Below the pieces are notes generated by a model. It was given only the letters and a program-made list of their open reading frames with translations. It was not told the origin of the DNA and did not search any database. From NCBI GenBank assembly GCA_027405735.1, contig JAPEHQ010000008.1, positions 1,488,001 through 1,552,000 of the forward strand: a DNA stretch of 64,000 nucleotides. Reading direction: 5' to 3'. How positions within the stretch are numbered: the stretch's first letter is position 1; every line of letters starts with the position of its first letter. The position numbers were made by a program, and so were the translations under genes. This stretch comes from Mucor racemosus. Lineage: Eukaryota > Mucoromycota > Mucoromycetes > Mucorales > Mucoraceae. Shown here one piece after another: positions 49,877 through 61,960 of this stretch.

Positions 49877-52113
49877 ATGCATAGATTACCTTTACAAAAG
49901 TCTTGTTTACCAAAAAGATTCTTTCCGGTAAAATCTTCTTCTTTTCTCATCGGAAGAGGTGTTAAACATACTTTACGACCTGCAATTATCTTATCAACTA
50001 CTACTACTACAACTAGCCGCACAAATGCCACTTTATTACTTGCCAGTGCCCCTTTTCATCTTCATTCAATAGATAAAAAAGCCGTGCGTCTTGGTAGCAT
50101 TCATTCTCCAGCAACACCAGCAGAAATAGAGCATGCTGAACTTACTCATGAGTCAAGATTTATGCTAATTCGTATATGCAAACGTATAATACAATTCCTC
50201 GACGCATATATCCTCGAACCTATATTGACTCTTAGACGGTTAACACATATTTTAATATTATTTTTACCGGTGGCTATTACTGTGCCTATCGTATTTTTCG
50301 GACAAAAAGCAAATGAAGATGAAAAGGCAGGTACCTTGTGGTGGTATGATTTTCTTGCGACACAAATGGAAAGAGCTGGGCCAACATTTATCAAGGTAAT
50401 AGACAATCAATGCACCTTTAAATACATATTAACATGATAATGTATTAAGCTTGCTCAATGGATAGCATCTCGCACTGATCTTTTTCCATTAGCTTTGTGT
50501 GCTAGATTATCTAAATTACATTCACATGTGGATCCACATCCATTTAGTTATACCCAAAAAGTGATAGAAGAAGCATTTGGTAGACCTTTAGATCAAGTTT
50601 TCACTGAATTAAATCCAGAGCCTTTAGGTGTAGGAGCTATTGCTCAAGTATACAAAGCTCGCATTCGACCCGAGATTTTATTGGGACATGCAGCCGAACA
50701 ATTTTCATTGCAGGACAATACAATTACAACAGATTCCGTACAAACATTGGATAGTGATGGAAAACCAATTGTATTACATACAGCTGTTGCTATTAAAGTG
50801 CTACATCCCAAGGCACGTCAAATTGTACAACGAGACTTGATTATTATGGGATGTGTGGCTAAATTTCTTACATTGATTCCTACTATTCATTGGCTGTCTT
50901 TACCAGATGAAGTTCGAGTATTTGGTGAAATGATGAAGGAACAGCTTGATTTACGAGGCGAAGGAAATAATCTAAAAAGATTCAACGATTATTTCAACGG
51001 TGCTACAGATGTTAAAATCCCAAAATCATTAGCAGCATTTACAACAAAAGACATGTTGTTGGAAGAATATGTAAAAGGCATCCCACTTGATTTGTTTTTA
51101 AATCAAGCTTCTTTTGCCAGAAAATATGAATTGGAACCTATCTTTGATCATAAAATAGCAGATATTGGATTAAATGCATTTTTGGTAATTTTTGGAATTA
51201 TTGTTTTTGAAATTTTGCATATACTAATTACTTGAGAAAACAGCACATGTTGATTTTTTATAATTTTGTTCACGCAGATTTACATCCAGGAAATATCATG
51301 GTGGAATTTTATAAGCCTTCCGCACATCATCCATTGAGATTAGCTTGGTCTAAATTATTAGGAAGAGAACTAAAAGACGATGGAGAGTCTGCGGTCAATA
51401 GAGTATTGGCAGTAAAGCATGATCCTGAAGCTTTACAAAAGGAATTAGAAGTATTGCAGCAAGAAGGATATTCACCACGACTTGTATTTATCGATACTGG
51501 ATTAGTCAACGAATTGAATGATGTAAATAGAAGAAATTTCTTGGATTTGTTTCATGCTGTAGCACAATTCGATGGATATAGAGTAGGCGAGTTAATGGTA
51601 GAAAGATGTAGATCACCTGAAGCGGTAATTCAGCCAGATGTATTTGCCCTGAGGATGCAAAATTTGATTCTTGGATTAAAGCAGAATACATTTCATTTGG
51701 GAGCAGTTAAAATTGGAAATTTGTTACACGAAACAATGAATATGGTGCGATCCCATCATGTTAAAATGGAGGGAGATTTCATTAATGTGGTTGTCAGTAT
51801 CATGTTATTAGAGGGTATTGGTAGACAACTAAATCCTGATCTTGATTTGTTTAAAAACGCTTTACCTGTGCTAAGAGATTACAGTATCAAAGAAGGTGGT
51901 AAAGCAGCATTAGAAGAAATGAAGGATCCTCAATTAAGAGGAGGGCATTGGATTAAGGTGTGGATATTCTTGGAACTCCGAAATTATCTCGGACGAAATA
52001 CCCGTGATGAAGAGTGGTTACAACTATGGTAACATTTAATTTACGTTTGATATTCTCGAATATATTACTAAGTTTATTTTTATAGCGACATTTTATGTCC
52101 AAATACCATTTAG
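49877..52113 (+). CDS. Mitochondrial UbiB/ABC1-type atypical kinase, ADCK2-like
   Basis: Four exons: 49877-50395, 50450-51184, 51244-52028 and 52086-52113, giving about 688 aa. Starting at MHRLPLQKS gives a basic mitochondrial presequence; an upstream ATG (49793) would add a hydrophobic leader. A membrane segment follows near residue 150. UbiB landmarks: FIKLAQWIASRTDLFP (KxGQ-type motif with Ala for Gly), PLGVGAIAQVYKA nucleotide loop, VAIKVLHP lysine, EEYVKGIPL, HADLHPGN, and FIDTGLV in place of DFG. The tail (ELMVERCRSPEAV, LLEGIGRQLNPDLD) favours the ADCK2 branch, linked to coenzyme Q handling in mitochondria. The last intron (52029-52085) has a weaker donor but a TACTAAG branch site; without it the protein ends at 52032. 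Confidence 0.92.
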
Positions 52114-52325
52114 AAGAAACGTTACGAAAGGAGTATCAATAATCATATTGTGTAATAAACTGAAATTTACTTGTCAAATCTTTAGAGATTTGTAACAGGT
52201 TTATAAGTTACATGAGAAATAGAGTTTTTTTTTTTTTTTTTTATATCTTTTTCCTTTCCTCTCTCCTTCACTTTCTTTTTCTTTCCTTTCTCTTTTTTAC
52301 CTTTAACAAATATACCAAAATTTCA

Positions 52326-54740
52326 ATGATAATACCCTCTGCTCCTTCCGATACGGCAGCATCATCTTCATCATGCTCATTTTCATCTCATTCAACAATA
52401 GATACAACAACAAAAGATACCCAAAAATCAACAACATCTAAATCTAAACAGGAATTATGGCATATAATTGAAAGACAACGTGTTATTATACAAGAATTGC
52501 AAAAAGCCCTGATAGATGTATCAAATGACAGAGATGCTTTGTTGCTAAAAAATAAATCTATACCAACTCCTCCACCAAGATCGCCCTATAGGTCTAGCAA
52601 TCATGGTGGAGCTCCCGAAGATTATACCCCAAAACTTAAATTGATACCGCCTATTATACAAAACAACAACAACAACAGGGTCAAAATCAAGATTAAATCA
52701 ATTCATTCAAATACATTTAATATTGCTATAATTGATCATTCAGGGAAAGAATCGTGGAATATCGAGAAAACATATACGGATTTAATACATTTGAACCATA
52801 CCGTAAAGTATAATCTCTTGCCTATAATGAATTCTGTACAACTAACATGCAAAACAAAACAAAAGTTACATAAAAAACTACAATTTTTATTTAATTTATC
52901 CATAGATTTAGTTGACAAAAAACAGCGTAAAAACATGATTGAAGAATTCTTTAAAAATGCGCTTAAATACCGAGGTGATCTTTCCAATGTTTATTCGTTT
53001 ATCTTGACGGGAACATCCAAAAACCAACAAGGTTATTTGTCTAAAAGAGGGAAGCATGTAGTCGGTGGTTGGAAATCATATTACTTTATTCTGTGCGAAT
53101 CCGAGTTGAGATATTTTGATGTAAAGTATATATATATATAAAAAAAAAGACATTCTGTATAATGCCGTATTAACTTTACTTGCTAGACACATCAAGGATA
53201 TCTTTATGTTTATAATATAAAACTAACTCATGATATGCAAATTGGAAAACAAGTAAATGATAACATGGAAACATTTGAGCATGCTTTTATTATATTACAT
53301 GATTCATCAATCATCCTGAGCGCTGATTCGGATGCTGAACGAGATAAATGGGTACAAGCTCTATTATTAATCACAAAAAAACGACGCACGACACAACCTG
53401 TTATACGATATAATTCAAAATCTGAAGCGTTGCCTGTAAGGAGCAGTAGCTATGCCAATAATTATAAAAGCATGTGCATTGAGCACCATCAACAATATTC
53501 GCAATTAAAAACTGACAATCGCTCTAGCATGGATGATCAAGCTATTTTAAATTATTACGAATCGGTTCATCAACCTAGCCAACAACCTCAGCGTACTGTG
53601 GTATCTAAACCAAGCGCGGATTCTTTACCTTTGGATTTACATGACGATGACAAGAGAAAAAAGCATCGAAAATCATTTTGGCCTCGACGTAAATTCTTAA
53701 ATAACAGTAATATACCATCTACTACTACTGCTACTGTAACTACACCAAACTTGGATACAAATATTAGACATACGTTATCCTTTCCATTTATAAATAATAT
53801 AGAGGAAAGCTCCAGTAGTGGTAGTAGCGCATGTTCTACGCCCATGTTTCAAGTATTTGGTGTTCCCCTCGAGGCAGCTATCCGAATTTCCCGAGTTTCT
53901 GATAAATATGAACTACCTGCAATTGTTTATAGATGTATTGAATATCTTGAAGAGAAAAATGCAGCATATGAAGAAGGTATCTATCGTCTTAGTGGAAGTT
54001 CTGTTCAGATAGGTCATCTTCGACAGCAATTTTGTGAAAATGGTGATGTTGATCTGTTGGATGATAAATACGTTGATTTTGATGTACACGTGGTAGCTGG
54101 TTTACTCAAAGCTTGGTTGAGAGAACTTCCTATTAATGTATTAACAAATGAGCTATTAAATGATTTCCTGCTGATAAGTGGTAATATTTCTTGTGATTTT
54201 CAATGTAAAGAAAAAAAAACGTGGAATAACTCATATCCTATTTAGAAATCAAAGATAAGCAAAGCAGAATTCAAGAATTAGGCTTACTGGTATCTATTTT
54301 ACCATTTGCAAATTATACACTTTTGCGCACACTCATTGCTCATTTGATTCACATTGTACGCAATGCTGAATTCAATAAAATGACATTGAGAAATGTAGGA
54401 ATTGTATTTGCCCCTACGTTATCAATTCCGTCTGATATTTTTGCATTGTTGATGAGTGAATTTGGATACGTTTTTTGGACAAACGAACAAGAACAAATTG
54501 TGCCTGAATCATCTACATCTGCAGATAGAATCAAGAATAACTACCTAAAAGCAGAAAAGAGATCAGATCGCAACAGCCGAGATTATAAAAACCAAGTGCC
54601 CACAAATATCATCGGCCTTGAAGATGGTATGTTTTATTTCTTTAACAATTTTTTATTTTTTTGGTAAAAACTAAGTTTTCTTGGTAGATTTTAGACATGA
54701 ATCATTAGCAATTGAACAAGATGAAATCGATAGGGCTTAA
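52326..54740 (+). CDS. PX-PH-RhoGAP protein (Bem3-like Cdc42/Rho GTPase-activating protein)
   Basis: Four exons: 52326-53120, 53187-54180, 54246-54626 and 54688-54740, giving 740 aa; the introns are 61-66 nt and phases agree. ATG 52326 follows a C/T-rich leader. A coiled-coil segment (about 40-65) precedes a PX-like region (about 115-235). A PH domain (about 250-345) is split by the first intron: QGYLSKRGKHVVGGWKSYYF, then SDAERDKWVQALLL. A basic Ser-rich linker follows, then RhoGAP (about 450-690). The RhoGAP carries EGIYRLSGS with the arginine finger, LLKAWLRELP and NKMTLRNVGIVFAPTL. This order matches yeast Bem3, which switches off Cdc42 at growth sites. The partner GTPase here is inferred. 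Confidence 0.92.
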
Positions 54741-54876
54741 ATAAAAAATGCTAAAGTATTACATGACGTAAATTGAGCGATAAATAAGAGCTTATTTATG
54801 ATTTTTAATTAAATAAGCAAAAAATTTAATTGATTTATTTTAATTTCCTCTTCCTCTTTCTTTTCTCTTTGAAACC

Positions 54877-55678
54877 ATGGGTTACCATCAAAAAGCAGCT
54901 TCTTGCTCTGCAATTCCGTCATTCAATTCATTTACATCAATATCAACAGCTACAACTACAACCCCTCCAAATAGTATAAAGCATAAGTCAGCGAGACCCT
55001 CTTCTTCTTTTTCTTCGTCATCGGCTGCAAGTAAACAAACAGTTACAGACCAGCTGTCTTTATTATTTCCACTACCTTCGTTTTGTCTATATTCAAAAAA
55101 GGCACTTGTCAATGAATATGCTCCAGAATCAGAAATAGTTCAATTCTTAGCTCCATCATCCGTCGTATTAGAAGAAAGATTACCAATGTTTGTTGGTGTA
55201 CTACAATCATTATTTACAGTGGTAAACGATATGCCATTTGTTGATAGAGAAGAAGAAATAGGGGAGGAAGAAGAGGTAGAAGAAGAAGAGGATGAATATA
55301 CAGATATGGAAGAAGAAGACCAGAATGAATTAGATTTATCATCACCATTTACCATCATCGGATTAAACAGCATGAAATTAGTGATATGGAATAATATGTA
55401 TGATCATGTTACAGACTCATCTGTATTCGAAAAAGACCTGTGCTTGGTCATATTTATATCTGCTCATTTAACAGATACGATTATTCTAAAAAATATGAAT
55501 TCATTGAAAGAATCTATATTAAATGAGAACACTTGTTCTTCTTTCAATGTAAGTTACTCCCTTATTGGACCTCTCCCTAAAACATGAAAACTAATAATAG
55601 TCCTAATAGGTAACTGCAAATCAACTTGGAGATCAATTGATACCATTAGTCAAGTATTGGTTTGAAGAAGGGCATTAG
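54877..55678 (+). CDS. Unrecognised spliced gene with acidic insert (246 aa)
   Basis: Exons 54877-55548 and 55610-55678 with a 61-nt intron (GTAAGT ... AATAG), which avoids an early stop and adds GDQLIPLVKYWFEEGH. The N-terminus is Ser/Thr-rich and disordered. The core begins at LSLLFPLPSFCLYSKKAL and is cut by a very acidic Glu/Asp insert (about residues 128-152), after which strand-helix segments resume (FTIIGLNSMKLVIWNNM). No signal peptide or membrane segment is seen. It starts only about 135 bp after the RhoGAP stop, on the same strand. The function is unknown. Confidence 0.75.
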
Positions 55679-55874
55679 AATTCACGAGAAAGCCGGAGAA
55701 CTAATTACCACAGAAAAATATATAAATCGCCCAGCAATTTCATCGATATTTTCTTTTCTTTTTATTTTTCCAAACATTATTGTACATAATAAATACATAA
55801 GCATCATTATTTAACTATAATTATACCCTTTAAACATACATTCTTTCTGCTCTTTTGATTTTTTGAAATATACA

Positions 55875-56305
55875 ATGACTGCATATCAAATACCAACGGA
55901 AAATGAACAATTAACACAATGGAGCAGCATTGCATCAACAACAGTTGATTTACAACAACAACTACAAGATTATTCAAGAAAAAGAATTAGAACGTTAGAT
56001 CTAGACGGAAGCGATGATTCATTAAAACCGCCTGAAAAGTCAATTCGATTACACGAATCAATATCTAATGGTAAGTGATAAACTTCAATCTAATTTTATG
56101 CAACATACTAACGTTTTTTAAAGGATCGGTGAAACATGATGAACAAAACAACGGAAAATTCATTGATATATCAAAACTATCAACAAGAGAGATATTGTCA
56201 GCCTATAAAAGAATTTGGGATAATTTGGATTTAAGTAAACCTACAGATGCGAAATTGGAGCCGTTTGTATGGCATAAAATCAGACAGTACCAGCAAAGAT
56301 TATAA
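55875..56305 (+). CDS. Unrecognised small spliced gene (125 aa)
   Basis: Exons 55875-56070 and 56124-56305. The 53-nt intron has a GTAAGT donor, a TACTAAC branch site and an AAG acceptor, which is strong evidence of a real gene. The N-terminal half is polar with a Gln-rich helix and a basic RKRIRTLDLDG stretch. The C-terminal half is a compact helical region (KLSTREILSAYKRIWDNLDL, then FVWHKIRQYQQRL). A nuclear or adaptor protein is possible; no family was recognised. Confidence 0.75.
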
Positions 56306-56779
56306 TTAATTAACAATTACATATTTATTTAATAAAAGATTTTTTATATTCTGAATGCAAGATATGCACAGTTCTTTGTTGTTTGATAGTATGTATTTTG
56401 ACTCTGTATATGTATATATATTTGCTCTCATAATAGTTTCAATATCCTTTTTTAATGGTGTTTCTTCAATGCAACATAGTTACCACTGACGAATGTATAC
56501 TATAGTATCTATCATTAATGAGATGGCAATTTATTCTTTTGGGATGAATACTTTTACAAACGTTCTAAGGACGGATCTTGTCTACATGAAATTCAGCTTC
56601 ATCTATAAATATGCATAAACTGTATGTAAGTTGTTGTCAGCAACCTTTAGTGCATGTTTAATAATGAAGCTTTTGAAATAATAGGCATGACATTTAAAGA
56701 TGATCCTTGAATTCCGTCTATAAAATTTAAAGTAATGAAGTGAATGCATTTGCTTTTCAATCATTGAGAGCGTGGCATT
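56306..56779. other. Intergenic, nothing recognised
   Basis: 3' flank of the small gene; no supported feature. Confidence 0.5.
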
Positions 56780-58250
56780 TTCTGTAAGTAATCTCATACT
56801 GAACGACTTCTGGAATAAACCTTGAACACTGTAAAATATATATGAATTGATCACATTATGCTATATATATTTCATAGTTTATTTTATATACCACGAAAGA
56901 CTCACAAATAAAATTTACTGCTTTTTTCTTGAAAACTTGGTTCAATTTTTCATTCCTGCTCTACCTTCTTTTTTCACTAAATAACACCAAGAAAAAATTA
57001 TATGCCAATGTACCTGAGATGTTCAACTTTAATTCAAAAATGAGTATCCGGAAATATCCTATTTTTTGCAGTTGGTATTAATTTTTCAGTGCTAAGGTTT
57101 CAGATTTTTTACGCGTATTTCACTGCTAAAGGATTGAAAACTTTGAGACTTCATATCTCCAGGAAAAATTAAGCTATACTAACTTTTTTTAATAATAAAA
57201 CTTACTTGTTTTAAAGCGCTCTATAACATATTTTAATATAAAAAAAATCTGAGCACTTTTATTTTTTTTCATTTTTTTTGTCATTTCTATAGTAGGTTTC
57301 AAAATATTGGTTAAATTAAGCAACATTTTTTTTGCCTCCATGTCATTGACCTCTTTGATCTCTCTCTGACCCAATTTAGAGTTTTTCAAAATATTGATTT
57401 TTCGTGGAGATATTCTCAAAATTGTGTACAGAAAGGTATCTCCATTTCTAGCTTCCATTTTCCCCTTGTATACCCTCATCCAAAATTCTGAATTTGAAAA
57501 AAAAATGATAAAAATCTTGTTTTCTCTACGAAAAATACAGCTAAAATGTTCAACAATAGCTCAATCGATAGATAATGTTGTGGCACATTATTACCATTAA
57601 CTATTTTAAAAACGTGTTTATAAAAAGTGATGCGTATCTTCAAAAAACGCCCAAATTTTCAATGGTATTTTGTGCAAAATTTAATGTGAAGCATTTGTCT
57701 AAATTTTGTTTAGATGGATGCAGAATTTAAAACTGTACCAAAACCATTTAATAAGCTATGTCAACTTACTTTGCAGTTCAGGAGCCATTAAACAATTTTG
57801 TTTTTTTCATCATTTTCTGGTCGATTTGTCAGATCGATTTTGAAGCCCAGTTACCATAGGGTTAAGCTGTAATGTAAACTATTATTTTGATTATCTCGAC
57901 GAAAAATCAAAATTTTTCGCTGAAACAAAAAATGCAAAGTAGCTTAGAGCTGGATCTATCTTGTGAATATAAAAAATTAAAGTATTAATTTAGGTGCTCA
58001 TTTTTTTATAATCAATTTTAGGTAAACCTTGGTCAATTTTAGCAAATATTTGGCCAGTGCATTAATATTCTAGAATTAATATTTCTATTTTACAAGAGAT
58101 ATTAATGGCCTATAAAGTGAGGGCACATTTTCTTTGAAGATTTTACGTAATTTGACTAAATATTAAGCGAAAACATTTGAAAACTATTTAAGCCTCATCT
58201 GAAACATACTTTCCTACAGCCATGAAAACAGACAGCAAAAACTTTATCTC
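56780..58250 (-). repeat. Dispersed repeat R1, copy C
   Basis: Collinear with copy B over about 1.47 kb and inverted relative to copy A. The short frame (57479-57189) shares MRVYKGKMEARNG and KKMKKNKSAQ..FILKYVI with copy A, with a local frame change in the middle. Confidence 0.75.
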
Positions 58251-58599
58251 GATGAATTTCAACCCTATCAACTTCCAACTTTACATCATGAGGGTAGATA
58301 CACACCTTGGACGCGATGATCGCAAATAGCAACGTCGTCTACAACCTACTGCGTCTCGAGAAAATTAATGGCAAAATGCACCTATACTTTACTGCGCCAT
58401 TTTAATAAAAACGATTAAAAATGCAATCTTTATAAATAATGATCCAAGTAAGTTTCCACTCTACATGAGTCTAGGTTAGGTATGGGTGGATAATCCAAGT
58501 GTATCCAGTATCAGCTTACATGGATCATTATACATTCGGTAAATTTGAACAAAAAGTTGATTGCCTGCTGTTCTTCACATCCACTAAAAGTCAGTAAGC

Positions 58600-58880
58600 T
58601 TACCAGTTCTCGCCAAATATAGATCTAAATAAGCTCTCGTTGCAATGGTAAGTACTTCTAATGCTAATCCACAGAACTGTAAAAGGTTCAACCTCCCCGA
58701 GTTGCTGTGGAAATGGAGAAATCAAAACTCGTACTTGCTTATTAAACTTTATTGTATGGGCTGTTTCCCCTGTTTCAGATATCCTGAGCATTTTTATAAA
58801 ATCAAATAATGGTTCGAATTTGAATTTTGAAGTGGTATTTAATACGTACAGTAGTGGATATACGAATAGAATATCTTGAT
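58600..58880 (-). pseudogene. Possible decayed downstream part of the retrotransposon (protease region)
   Basis: Just past the gag stop, in another frame, an open stretch of about 90 codons ends at 58600 (FKFEPLFDFIKMLRISETGE, then VRVLISPFPQQLG). Position and style suit the start of a pol or aspartic-protease region, but the catalytic D-T/S-G was not seen. No reverse transcriptase follows. Confidence 0.35.
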
Positions 58881-58888
58881 TTCATTAG

Positions 58889-60097
58889 CTAACAGCTGTT
58901 TTTGAAGAAGTGTATCGCCATTTTCGACGAGAAACCTGTCTTTCTCTGCTTAAAAAAATTGAAGCAACTTGAAAAATGCGTATAATTGTTCGCACCATTA
59001 CCAGAAGATGCTAACCCAGAAGATGCTCCAGGAGAAGTAGTTGCGGCTGTAGCTCTATAGGGCCTATTCTCATTGCGAAATTTTCTTAACTTGGACCGGC
59101 ATTCACTGGTGTAATGGTTCGCATTAGAACCACCCCCATGTCTGGCACAATAAAACCCGGAAGCAGTTCTTCTAATATCATCTTTATCAATAGACTTTCT
59201 CTTACCACGATGTCTATATCCACCAGCTTGATAAGTTAAGTTATCACCAGCCTGCTTATCAACCAAAAACAAAGGCAAAACGCATTCATAGATCCTATTA
59301 ACTGTCCAGGGGTAGTCACCTTCACGATGTATCACCTTCATTTGGTTCATCATAATTTGCTGGTTTCTTCGAAGCAATGTAAATCTGTAGAACTTGGCCA
59401 ACAGAGTGCTCTTCAATGAACATCCAGCATTTTGTAAGTTCGTGATAAATTGGTTGGTGTAATCTTGTAGTGTGTCATTATTCTTCATTTTCATTTTGAA
59501 TAACTTGCCTAGTGATTCCTCAGTATTTACTGGCGTGCCATAATGCTTTCGGAACAAATCTTTGGCCTGATCCCAGCTTTGACATCTGATTAAATCATTT
59601 CTTACCCATGATTCATATTCAAAAGGTACGGAAATTGGTATGTACTGGCTCCGTACATCTTCAATCAGATTTCCGGATGCATGAACTACATTTTCAAATG
59701 CACTAAAGTAATGCTCAACTGTGGAATATCTTATGTTCTCTGGAAAATGTATGGATTGACCTTTCAACTGAAACTTTGGTATTTCATTTATATTTATTGT
59801 GCGCAATTTAGTTGATTCCACTTTCTTCATCATTGAGCTGATTTGCGACGTGAACCAATTTACCATTTCTTGTGCCTCATCAGCCGCCTTCATTTCTTCT
59901 GACCTGTAAGTGTCACCAGCTTTCAAATGTATTTTGCTGAGAGTGTCCTTAGCATTATTTCTCAATCTTGTCTTCATCAATTTGAGAGCTTCATCGGCAT
60001 CATTATCATTAACACCATGATTGCTTGATAATTGGCTCATGGATCTCTCCATGATGGGATCCAACATTGATTGATCTTGTTCGTTGGTTGATGACAT
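58889..60097 (-). CDS. Retrotransposon gag polyprotein (Ty3/gypsy-like), isolated
   Basis: 402 aa in one exon. The middle fits the retrotransposon gag core: YSTVEHYFSAFENVVHASGN, then WDQAKDLFRKHYGTP, then KLFKMKMKNNDTLQDYTNQF. Near the C-terminus is a variant zinc knuckle, CARHGGGSNANHYTSEC (C-x2-H-x7-H-x4-C), as in many fungal gypsy elements. An acidic, Met/Ser-rich N-terminus precedes it. The frame is intact, but no protease, reverse transcriptase or integrase follows within the window, so this is a truncated element or a retained gag. A TATA box about 170 bp upstream may belong to its LTR or leader. Confidence 0.82.
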   Translation of the reverse strand: MSSTNEQDQSMLDPIMERSMSQLSSNHGVNDNDADEALKLMKTRLRNNAKDTLSKIHLKAGDTYRSEEMKAADEAQEMVNWFTSQISSMMKKVESTKLRTININEIPKFQLKGQSIHFPENIRYSTVEHYFSAFENVVHASGNLIEDVRSQYIPISVPFEYESWVRNDLIRCQSWDQAKDLFRKHYGTPVNTEESLGKLFKMKMKNNDTLQDYTNQFITNLQNAGCSLKSTLLAKFYRFTLLRRNQQIMMNQMKVIHREGDYPWTVNRIYECVLPLFLVDKQAGDNLTYQAGGYRHRGKRKSIDKDDIRRTASGFYCARHGGGSNANHYTSECRSKLRKFRNENRPYRATAATTSPGASSGLASSGNGANNYTHFSSCFNFFKQRKTGFSSKMAIHFFKNSC

Positions 60098-60109
60098 AGA
60101 TAATAAGAT

Positions 60110-60460
60110 AAAAGAAAACTTTTTATAGTTGAAAAAAATGTGAATTGGCTGATATAATAACTAATAAAAAAATATAAAAAAACGGTAGTAAGTCAACTAG
60201 AATATAGTAATCTTTATTGACTTTAAGAATAAACTGAAGATTTCTATTATTTTGTCCTGAGCTCCTCTTTATATATACATTTCAAATCTATTTTAATTTC
60301 GGTATTCATTCCTATTACAAGTGCTGTTATTTTCTATTATCTAAACTGTTAATGATGGTTCCATATCTCATACGGAATGCTGTTCCAATTTCCATATATC
60401 TTCCAGGAATGCTATCTTCTTGTCATGAATGATAGGAGTTGTCAAATCCAAATTAAGTAA
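60110..60460 (-). other. Possible LTR or leader region of the gag element
   Basis: Directly upstream of gag on the minus strand. It holds a TATA box (60277-60266) followed by a leader, as in a 5' LTR. No matching 3' LTR or tRNA primer site was confirmed. Confidence 0.35.
60266..60277 (-). promoter_or_regulatory. TATA box upstream of gag
   Basis: TATATATAAAGA on the minus strand, about 170 bp before the gag ATG. Confidence 0.5.
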
Positions 60461-61429
60461 TTTATTTCAATTCAATACCAGATGGAATGGAGATCATAGC
60501 GTACCTTAACCACAATAATCATCAATAAATACTAATCCAAATGGGGGGCTGCAAGCTCCAAAATATACCACAGCTATAACATTATCCAGCGCTAAGTAAT
60601 AACTTTAAATTAGTATCCCATGGATTTGATAAAGACATAGTACGAACCAAGAGCACCCATTTCCTAGATGGGGTTTTTTGCTAAATAGAAGATTACAAGT
60701 TAATTAGAGATGGTAGCGCCCTAAATCAGTGAAAATCAGCAAATACGGAAATGAGGACACCGAAATTAATAATTAAGCGTCGTGCTCATACATGACCAAT
60801 GCTGTCGTGTATAGTGCAATGCGTTTTACATTTATTTTTCAAAAAGTTTAGGTTTCAAATATTGATTTAAGTAAATGTAAGCAAAAAATAAATATTAGAA
60901 AATGGAAAATCTTTGTTTCTTGAATGAAATAATCTACTAATAACCCGTAGTAAATAGTTGAACACATTTTATGCAACATTATCTACTAGATGATTTTTAA
61001 ATCTTCAAAAAATATTAATTTTTCATGGGGTTATAGATAAATTAAGATTTGATGAAAGATAATTGACTTAAATGTAAAGCCGTGGTGCACGGAGAATCTG
61101 TATTTATGAAGCAATTTGAGCGCAAAGTGTTTTATTTTAGGCCGTGAATTGATTTAGAATTGGATGAGCTACAAAAAACATTTAGTGGTCAGGTGACGGT
61201 AACTATACAGTTTCTTGCCAAATATTGGAAACATTTCCTAATTTCCAGTATTTTGCATGTTTATAGCTTAAGAATAGACTACAGCTTAAAGCGCGCGATT
61301 TCATTGAAAGTCCGAGAGGATCAATTATGAAACAAGGCATTAAATTTTTTTTTCGAGATTTTGATAGAACGATATAATTGGGCAATTTATAGCCCAGAAA
61401 AATTGACGTTCTTTCAAATTTCAAGCAAT
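60461..61429. other. Intergenic, nothing recognised
   Basis: No supported gene or repeat. Confidence 0.5.
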
Positions 61430-61960
61430 ATTAGTGGCTCCCGTCATTTGGACCATTTTTTGAAGATGCTTTTGATGGTATATCTGTCATTACTCCATGA
61501 AAAATGCAGTTACAATTAAGAAAAAAAATGGAAATGAAAGCGGCACATTTGGCGTACATTGTAATACCAAAAAAACAGAAATGCAAATGCTTTAATGTTT
61601 CGTTTTGGATGGGTTAAAATCATTAGTCATTTAGTCAATTTTTATGTGTTTGGAGTTAATGCATCATTATTCGACCAAAATTGTAGCTAGAATCCAGTAA
61701 AATAATACAAATGGACAAAAACAATGCTGCACATTCTATATTTTTAAAAATGAAGACCTATAAGAGTCTTCGTATCTCGATTTTTAATTAATAAAAATGA
61801 TCAGTCATCTAGCTAATTTTTAAAGATTTGGGTATAATGTATTGTTACTCCATCAAAAATACGCTTACAATCAAGAAAAATAGCACAAATAAAACTGTAA
61901 ATTTGAATAAAGTAGAGGCAGTACGAAATACAGTTTGAAAAAGACAGAATACTGTTTACT
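61430..61960 (+). repeat. Three degenerate tandem units of about 180 bp
   Basis: The word GTCATTT/GTCATCT, followed by a T-rich stretch and then CATTACTCCATGAAAAAT / CATTATTCGACCAAAATT / GTTACTCCATCAAAAATA, recurs at about 61443, 61626 and 61804. The spacing is 183 and 178 bp. No coding frame. Confidence 0.55.

Noticed and set aside
56780..60460. R1 copy C as the LTR of the gag element
   Set aside because: No R1 copy lies on the other side of gag, and R1 copies A, B and D show no retroelement next to them.
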